Below, in pieces: positions 18,023 to 20,807 of a stretch of 20,807 nucleotides of DNA; positions within the stretch are counted from its first letter, which is position 1, and every line of letters begins with the position of its first letter. Position numbers and translations under genes: made by a program. Under the pieces are notes generated by a model. That model saw nothing but the letters and a program-made list of their open reading frames with translations. It ran no database searches and was not told where the DNA came from. The stretch comes from a virus, in the IMG/VR virus record IMGVR_UViG_3300043438_000305, positions 1 to 20,807 of that record. One strand, 5' to 3'.

Positions 18023-18097
18023 TGGAGCCTTGTGTTGGGATTGAACCAACGACCTACTGTTTACAAAACAGTCGCACTACCGCTGTGCTAACAAGGC
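18023..18097 (-). tRNA. tRNA-Thr (UGU)
   Basis: The minus strand folds as a full cloverleaf: 7-bp acceptor GCCTTGT/ACAAGGC, D arm GCAC/GTGC, anticodon stem ACTGT/ACAGT with loop TTTGTAA (anticodon UGU, codon ACA), and T arm GTTGG-TTCAATC-CCAAC. The discriminator is U, followed by an encoded CCA. It lies alone between the 198-residue gene (5 bases away) and the endolysin, about 1.4 kb from the main tRNA array, so it must be cut out of the late message. Confidence 0.95.
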
Positions 18098-18102
18098 TAA
18101 GG

Positions 18103-18699
18103 TTATCTCTGGTCCATAAAGATGTGGAAATCGACATTCCCATCGTCCTGCATAGCAGGTACAAAGTATTTTACTCCCTTTTTCAAGGTGTTATTTTTAA
18201 CGCCTTCCATGTACTCATCATAGTGCAGGATATTAGTCTTGTCCTCCTCGGTCATGTACTCGCTGGCTTGGGTGTTAGCCTTGATTTGGTCCATAGAATC
18301 CTTTGTGACCGACTTATAGATTGAATCCGTTCCATTGAGCAACTCAATCTCCATGTCCGACATAGCACCTCCACCGCTGATTGGGTTGCTGTTATTGCTT
18401 GGCACTCCAAGTCCCATTGATTGTTGAGCAGTTGGGTACGGATTAGCCTGCGGAGGGGTATATGGGGTAACAGTACCCTGTTGCAACTTCATGCTGACTG
18501 GCAGTCCGTTCCAAGATAGGGCTAGACCTCCATTAGAATCCATTCCAACCACCTTGTAGCCGTCTCCGACTGTATCACCAGCCTTGTGCCACTTCCCGCC
18601 TAGCGAGAAGATTTGTTGGTTGCCTTGACCAGCCACACCTGTCCATATCGGTGGCAATTGCAGGTTATTAAAATTAGGTTTTTTCTTAGTTTCAGCCAT
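18103..18699 (-). CDS. Unknown protein with small beta-barrel-like N-terminal domain (198 aa)
   Basis: Residues about 18-72 contain IFSLGGKWHKAGDTVGDGYK, then VVGMDSNGGLALSWNGLPVS and MKL. This is a G-K-x-x-x-x-G-D-x-V-x-x-Y-x-V strand pattern seen in small SH3-like barrels of pilus and secretion proteins (GspC/PilP type), though the match is only by pattern. A Pro/Gln/Asn-rich linker follows (75-110), then a helical charged C-terminal part ending VDFHIFMDQR. There is no signal peptide or membrane segment. The start is preceded by AGAATTAAT with no Shine-Dalgarno. It sits between two small unknown genes and the Thr tRNA, before lysis and packaging genes. I do not recognise a function; virion or accessory roles are both possible. 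Confidence 0.7.
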   Translation of the reverse strand: MAETKKKPNFNNLQLPPIWTGVAGQGNQQIFSLGGKWHKAGDTVGDGYKVVGMDSNGGLALSWNGLPVSMKLQQGTVTPYTPPQANPYPTAQQSMGLGVPSNNSNPISGGGAMSDMEIELLNGTDSIYKSVTKDSMDQIKANTQASEYMTEEDKTNILHYDEYMEGVKNNTLKKGVKYFVPAMQDDGNVDFHIFMDQR

Positions 18700-18766
18700 A
18701 TTAATTCTTGAAAAGGAATCTCTTCTTCAGCATCAGTTTCGTCATCGGGGTCTTGAAAGGTTTCTA

Positions 18767-18797
18767 CTTTTATAGTTCATCAACGACAGGGTTCAAA
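18767..18797 (-). promoter_or_regulatory. Candidate promoter before the 198-residue gene
   Basis: In the 112-base gap between the 99- and 198-residue genes, the minus strand has TTTG, 19 bases, then TATAAAAG. The first box and the spacing match the Bacteroidota promoter form, but the second box lacks the TTTG half. A sigma70-like reading is also possible (TTGAAC, 16 bases, TATAAA). The decamer GAACTATAAA overlapping the second box is repeated exactly at 12709-12700. No gene with an ATG fits in this gap. Confidence 0.4.
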
Positions 18798-18811
18798 ATT
18801 TTTAAAATTTG

Positions 18812-19111
18812 TCAACTGTCAATGATATCATAACCTTGATTTTTATCTTTAAGAGTTTCGTCAAGAGTCATAGAAGCAATTGTCATTAAAGACTTCATGT
18901 ATAGAATACTGGCTTCCTTGTCAATTGTTGCTGGTTTACCAGCAACAACAATCTTAACATCATCGGAGTTCGGCTTACCAATAACACCCACGAACCAAGG
19001 AATGTTCCATTTGGACATGTCTTTGGAAAGAGAGTCTAGGCAATGAGCCTCAAACTGCTCGTCATTGTAGACTGTGTCACTTTCCTTTGTAGACTGGGTT
19101 TCTTTTGACAT
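18812..19111 (-). CDS. Unknown small protein (99 aa)
   Basis: I take the start at the ATG at 19111 (MSKETQSTKESDTVYNDEQF). A longer open frame reaches 19396, but its extra part lies inside the better-looking 145-residue gene and reads as low-complexity Lys/Ser sequence, typical of a shadow frame. An alternative ATG at 19120 would add three residues. The protein has a mixed core, KWNIPWFVGVIGKPNSDDVK, followed by IVVAGKPATIDKEASILYMK, and a helical acidic end. It overlaps the upstream gene by 35 bases. No domain is recognised. Its company with a helix-turn-helix-like protein and tRNAs gives no clear functional hint. Confidence 0.62.
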   Translation of the reverse strand: MSKETQSTKESDTVYNDEQFEAHCLDSLSKDMSKWNIPWFVGVIGKPNSDDVKIVVAGKPATIDKEASILYMKSLMTIASMTLDETLKDKNQGYDIIDS

Positions 19112-19514
19112 ACCAACCATGTCTATCTTTCTTGATGGTAATCCGAAGATTGACTCTAAAGCCTCGATTGTCTTTGCAGATTGCCGTGAAGACTTGCCCT
19201 TCCTTGTTCTTGACTTGGAGGAGGCGGGTATTGGGGAAGTTGCATCTGGTGACGGAGACTTCTTGTTCGTTGGTTTCTTCTTCTTTTTCATTGATTTCTT
19301 TGGTGATTTGATTGCTTTCAAGATTGAGTTGGTCGGTGAGCCACGAAATACCAGCAGGAGTCCAGAGCCACTTGCGGAGTTTCTCTGGCTTGCCACTCAA
19401 CTCCTTGAATGTCAAAAGGGGATTATCCCCGCACTTAGTTCTCCAAGTGCGGAGTTCATCACGGCTCAGACCGAGCCGCTCGCTAACATCTTTATCTGAT
19501 ACATTGTCGCTCAT
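19077..19514 (-). CDS. Unknown protein with possible N-terminal helix-turn-helix (145 aa)
   Basis: The front (MSDNVSDKDVSERLGLSRDE then LRTWRTKCGD) looks like a short helix-turn-helix, with VSERLGLSRDELRTW as the two helices. A region rich in Trp and Leu follows (KWLWTPAGISWLTDQLNL, about residues 48-65), then an acidic linker, then a strand-rich end with TRCNFPNTRLLQVKNKEGQV and GWYVKRNPVYKGK. This distinct composition supports this frame over the overlapping one. It starts 19 bases after the Ile tRNA with the A/T leader TTTTATATTATT, so it is probably transcribed with the tRNA array. The function is not recognised; DNA binding is suggested but unproven. Confidence 0.68.
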   Translation of the reverse strand: MSDNVSDKDVSERLGLSRDELRTWRTKCGDNPLLTFKELSGKPEKLRKWLWTPAGISWLTDQLNLESNQITKEINEKEEETNEQEVSVTRCNFPNTRLLQVKNKEGQVFTAICKDNRGFRVNLRITIKKDRHGWYVKRNPVYKGK

Positions 19515-19533
19515 AATAATATAAAATTGAAAG

Positions 19534-19606
19534 TAGGGGTGGGGAGAATCGAACTCCCGACTTAGCCCTTATAAAGAGCCCACTCTAACCGCTGAGTTAC
19601 ACCCCC
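19534..19606 (-). tRNA. tRNA-Ile (UAU)
   Basis: Acceptor GGGGGTG/CACCCCT (first pair G-U), D arm ACTC/GAGT, anticodon stem GGCTC/GGGCT with loop TTTATAA, and T arm GGGAG-TTCGATT-CTCCC. The anticodon is UAU, which reads AUA. Most bacteria read AUA with a lysidine-modified CAU tRNA, so a UAU tRNA is uncommon. The discriminator is A and no CCA is encoded. It is the last gene of the array. Confidence 0.93.
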
Positions 19607-19612
19607 CGAAAA

Positions 19613-19685
19613 TACGGCAAGCGGGGGTCGAACCCGCAACATCCAGTTTGGAAAACTGACACTCTGCCAATTGAGTTACTGCCGT
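19613..19685 (-). tRNA. tRNA-Gly (UCC)
   Basis: Acceptor ACGGCAG/TTGCCGT, D arm ACTC/GAGT, anticodon stem TCAGT/ACTGG with loop TTTCCAA, and T arm GCGGG-TTCGACC-CCCGC. The anticodon UCC reads GGA and other GGN codons. The 3' half resembles known bacterial tRNA-Gly (UCC). The discriminator is A; no CCA is encoded. The A1-U72 start is unusual for glycine. Confidence 0.9.
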
Positions 19686-19690
19686 GAAAG

Positions 19691-19775
19691 TAGAGGGTAT
19701 CCGATTTGAACGGATGGGACTTTGACATCCAGCAGTTTTCAAGACTGCCGCAATAGACCACTCTGCCAACCCTCT
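19691..19775 (-). tRNA. tRNA-Ser (UGA)
   Basis: Acceptor AGAGGGT/ACCCTCT, anticodon stem GCAGT/ACTGC with loop CTTGAAA (anticodon UGA, codon UCA), a long variable arm, and T arm ATCCG-TTCAAAT-CGGAT. The long variable arm and the CUUGAAA loop are typical of serine. The discriminator is A, whereas bacterial serine tRNAs usually have G. No CCA is encoded. Confidence 0.93.
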
Positions 19776-19780
19776 GAAAG

Positions 19781-19860
19781 TGCTGAAGGCGGGACTTGAA
19801 CCCGCAAGCCATTGGCGATTGATTTTAAGTCAATAGTGTTTACCATTTCACCACTTCAGC
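19781..19860 (-). tRNA. tRNA-Leu (UAA)
   Basis: Acceptor GCTGAAG/CTTCAGC, D arm GTG/CAC, anticodon stem ATTGA/TCAAT with loop CTTAAAA (anticodon UAA, codon UUA), a long variable arm (CGCCAATGGCTT), and T arm GCGGG-TTCAAGT-CCCGC. The discriminator is A, as expected for leucine. No CCA is encoded. Confidence 0.93.
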
Positions 19861-19865
19861 AAAAC

Positions 19866-19938
19866 TGGAACCGCTGGGACTTGAACCCAGAACCAACGGC
19901 TTAAAAGGCCGCTACTCTGACCATTGAGTTACGATTCC
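19866..19938 (-). tRNA. tRNA-Lys (UUU)
   Basis: Acceptor GGAATCG/CGGTTCC, D arm ACTC/GAGT, anticodon stem GCGGC/GCCGT with loop CTTTTAA (anticodon UUU, codons AAA/AAG), and T arm CTGGG-TTCAAGT-CCCAG. The discriminator is A; no CCA is encoded. A 13-bp hairpin lies between this gene and tRNA-Ala. Confidence 0.93.
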
Positions 19939-19940
19939 GT

Positions 19941-19986
19941 CAAGGTTTACAAAGAGATTAGATTGACATGCCATTTGTAAACTTTG
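19941..19986 (-). repeat. 13-bp inverted repeat between tRNA-Ala and tRNA-Lys
   Basis: Arms 19941-19953 and 19974-19986 pair over 13 positions with one G-U (core GTTTACAAA/TTTGTAAAC), around a 20-base loop. It fills almost the whole 54-base spacer between two tRNAs, whereas the other spacers in the array are 1 to 6 bases. There is no T-run after it on the minus strand, so a standard terminator is unlikely. It may aid processing or mark a lost gene. Confidence 0.7.
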
Positions 19987-19992
19987 ACCAAA

Positions 19993-20066
19993 TGGTGGAG
20001 GCGGGGAGAATCGAACTCCCATTGCCCGAATGCAAATCGGGTTTCCTACCATTGAAAGAAGCCCCC
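19993..20066 (-). tRNA. tRNA-Ala (UGC)
   Basis: Acceptor GGGGGCT/CGCCTCC, a reduced D arm TTTC/GAAA, anticodon stem CCCGA/TCGGG with loop TTTGCAT (anticodon UGC, codon GCA), and T arm GGGAG-TTCGATT-CTCCC. The G3-U70 pair, the main identity mark for alanine, is present, as is discriminator A. An encoded CCA follows. The seventh acceptor pair is a U-C mismatch and the body is only 71 bases. A Cys reading (GCA) would break the anticodon stem. Confidence 0.88.
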
Positions 20067-20067
20067 A

Positions 20068-20138
20068 TAGACCCACAAGGAGTCGAACCTTGACATAGAG
20101 AACCAAAATCTCTAGTGCTACCATTACACCATAGGTCT
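20068..20138 (-). tRNA. tRNA-Gln (UUG)
   Basis: Acceptor AGACCTA/TGGGTCT, D arm GTGT/GCAC, anticodon stem AGAGA/TCTCT with loop TTTTGGT (anticodon UUG, codon CAA), and T arm CAAGG-TTCGACT-CCTTG. The discriminator is A; no CCA is encoded. Only one base separates it from tRNA-Ala, so 3' trimming and CCA addition must be precise. Confidence 0.92.
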
Positions 20139-20142
20139 AAAA

Positions 20143-20215
20143 TCACCGAGACAGGACTTGAACCTGCAATCCCCTGCTCCCAAAGCAGGTGCGTTAGCCA
20201 TTACGCTACTCGATG
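20143..20215 (-). tRNA. tRNA-Pro (UGG)
   Basis: Acceptor CATCGAG/CTCGGTG with C1-G72 as in bacterial proline tRNAs, D arm GCGT/ACGC, anticodon stem CCTGC/GCAGG with loop TTTGGGA (anticodon UGG, codon CCA), and T arm GCAGG-TTCAAGT-CCTGT. The discriminator is A; no CCA is encoded. It is the first tRNA of the array, 10 bases after the structured leader RNA. Confidence 0.93.
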
Positions 20216-20225
20216 CAGTTGATGA

Positions 20226-20337
20226 CTGGCGGGGAGTTTCGGACCTCCTCTAGTATTTGCCAGAATCTTTCGACTCACCCATGTTTACCTAATTTCTTAG
20301 GTGATTCGCAAATACACTTTCCCTGTGGGAACGCCAG
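20226..20337 (-). ncRNA. Cloverleaf-like structured RNA heading the tRNA operon (unknown family)
   Basis: Hand folding of the minus strand gives a closing stem CTGGCG (20337-20332) with CGCCAG (20231-20226). Inside it are hairpin TTCCC-ACA-GGGAA (20331-20319), a central arm pairing 20315-20303 with 20267-20253 over 13 bp around a two-base bulge, and hairpin GGAG-GTCCGAAA-CTCC (20248-20233). The central arm ends in a sub-hairpin ACCTAA-GAAA-TTAGGT with a GNRA tetraloop (20302-20287). The upper arm can instead pair TCACC (20304-20300) with GGTGA (20279-20275), so two folds compete. The element starts about 20 bases after the likely transcription start. No open frame fits it. It does not match tRNA, tmRNA, RNase P, a riboswitch or a ribozyme that I know. 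It may be a leader, a processing element or a stand-alone RNA. Confidence 0.6.
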
Positions 20338-20361
20338 CAAATTTCAAAGAACCCGCATATT

Positions 20362-20392
20362 CAAACATAGTTTTACTCACTTGTCAACCAAA
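20362..20392 (-). promoter_or_regulatory. Bacteroidota-type promoter for the tRNA operon
   Basis: The minus strand reads TTTG (20392-20389), 19 bases, then TATGTTTG (20369-20362), an exact match to the Bacteroidota consensus TTTG-N19-TAnnTTTG. A TTGACA box overlaps the spacer, so a sigma70-like reading with TTGAAT at 17 bases is also possible. Transcription should begin near 20355, upstream of the structured RNA and the eight tRNAs. Confidence 0.7.
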
Positions 20393-20762
20393 TGTAAAAA
20401 CTTCTTCCATTGACCCCATATGCTATAAAACCAGAAAATTCTTTATTCCCCGCTTGACTTCTTTTCTGACAATCCCCTTAATAATCCCCTTCCTCACCCT
20501 CGCTGATGCTCGGGCGGTTTTTACCTTTTGCAAAAAAAAGTGTAAGGCATGGAACCTAACATATCAACCTTCTGGCGGTTAAACGCTACCCCCTCCCCCC
20601 CTTAAGGGTGCAAACCCTTTTCTTAGGGGATGCATGAGGGGTTAAAGGGGTTAAACCCTCCAGCCTATTCACTCCCTTGGCTGGAGGGTGTTCCCCTGCG
20701 GGCGTTACCCGCTTGGTTGATGAGGTTGGTGGGTGGCACATGGTGGGCGGGGAGGCTAGGGG
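20393..20762. other. Gene-free repeat-rich region
   Basis: No convincing gene lies here on either strand. The right half is GC-rich with runs of C or G. I see a tandem pair of aatcccctt spaced by 12 (20471-20491), a tandem ggggttaaa pair (20638-20655), a nested hairpin around aaggg-tgcaaa-cccttt near 20601-20632, an 11-bp hairpin (20655-20689) and a small hairpin GCGGG-CGTTA-CCCGC (20698-20712). A weak sigma70-like pair, TTGATA-N17-TACACT, lies on the minus strand near 20541-20569. The region separates two transcription units. It could also be an origin or packaging region, but nothing proves this. Confidence 0.55.
20655..20689 (-). terminator. 11-bp GC-rich hairpin after the right-edge gene
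   Basis: The arms accctccagcc (20655-20665) and ggctggagggt (20679-20689) are perfect complements around a 13-base loop. It lies about 75 bases after the stop of the right-edge gene. On the minus strand it is followed by TTAACCCCTTT rather than a long T-run, so intrinsic termination would be weak. It may be a bidirectional barrier or another structural signal. Confidence 0.42.
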
Positions 20763-20807
20763 TTAGCCTCGGAAGGTGATGTCCCAACTGCCGTTGTCGA
20801 GGCAGTC
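20763..20807 (-). CDS. C-terminal 14 codons of an unknown gene
   Basis: From the right edge the minus strand reads DCLDNGSWDITFRG and stops at TAA (20765-20763). The codons are C/G-ending (GAC, CTC, AAC, GGC, ATC, ACC, TTC), unlike the A/T-ending preference of the virion genes. The hairpin that follows fits a gene end. The segment is too short to identify, and could be a chance frame. Confidence 0.4.
   Translation of the reverse strand, partial: DCLDNGSWDITFRG

Noticed and set aside
18700-18766. Open frame encoding an acidic stretch with EEEIPFQELI, like an SSB tail
   Set aside because: It has no start codon, and the frame runs into the 198-residue gene without a stop; chance is the simpler explanation.
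19112-19396. Longer form of the 99-residue gene starting at 19396
   Set aside because: The added 95 residues lie within the better 145-residue gene and are Lys/Ser/Pro-rich shadow sequence; an ATG at 19111 gives a normal short overlap.
19993-20066. tRNA-Cys (GCA) instead of tRNA-Ala (UGC)
   Set aside because: The GCA register breaks the anticodon stem, while the UGC register keeps five pairs; G3-U70 and discriminator A also indicate alanine.
20226-20262. Possible degenerate tRNA using the GTCCGAAA loop as a T arm
   Set aside because: No 7-bp acceptor, no anticodon arm of proper size and no CCA; the bases fit better in the larger folded RNA.
20226-20337. Leader RNA as hammerhead ribozyme, RNase P, tmRNA or phi29-type packaging RNA
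   Set aside because: The CUGAUGA core is absent, only a short GAGG-like piece resembles RNase P, there is no tag frame or CCA, and the terminase is not of the phi29 type.
20521-20545. Eight-T run on the minus strand as a strong terminator
   Set aside because: Only a weak stem precedes it (TTAGG/CCTTA with a bulge), so I do not call it.
20213-20582. Plus-strand open frames in the right intergenic region
   Set aside because: They overlap tRNA-Pro, the promoter and the folded RNA, have no homology-like features and oppose all other genes.

Overview
The window is part of the structural half of a tailed phage genome (or prophage), read almost entirely from the minus strand. Its gene set points to a podovirus-type virion: large terminase, P22-type portal, scaffold, SU10-like major capsid protein, a short connector, a large nozzle-type tail protein, two fibre-like proteins, then a run of large low-complexity proteins of the DNA-ejection type. 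I see no integrase, repressor or insertion sequence. The host is best guessed as Bacteroidota. Almost no gene start has a Shine-Dalgarno sequence; starts are instead preceded by A/T-rich stretches, often abutting or overlapping the previous stop. The one clear promoter (20362-20392) matches the Bacteroidota form TTTG-N19-TAnnTTTG exactly. This is inference from two signals, not a taxonomic assignment.

Layout in transcription order (right to left): the last 14 codons of an unknown gene (20763-20807); a GC-rich gene-free stretch of about 550 bases with inverted and tandem repeats, a promoter and a hand-foldable cloverleaf-like RNA (20226-20337); eight tRNA genes (Pro, Gln, Ala, Lys, Leu, Ser, Gly, Ile; 20215-19534); two small unknown genes (19514-18812); a 198-residue unknown protein; a ninth tRNA (Thr); a GH19 endolysin; large terminase; a 63-residue helix-turn-helix protein; portal; an 89-residue protein; scaffold; major capsid; a 121-residue protein; a connector-like protein carrying a chitin-binding-like insert; a 99-residue protein; a fibre-like protein; a 35-residue membrane protein; the nozzle; a second fibre-like protein; a Gly-zipper protein; a 910-residue protein; and a large protein that runs off the left edge.

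The genes work as one late virion-assembly programme. The terminase packages DNA through the portal into a capsid built from coat and scaffold; connector, nozzle and fibres form the tail; the last three proteins are probably carried in the capsid and ejected; the GH19 enzyme cuts peptidoglycan. All nine tRNAs have U at anticodon position 34 and so favour A-ending codons, which fits the CCA, ACA, GGA and GCA codons visible in the virion genes.

The most unusual element is the RNA at the head of the tRNA operon. It has a closing stem, two small hairpins and a 13-bp central arm, and I do not recognise it as any known family.
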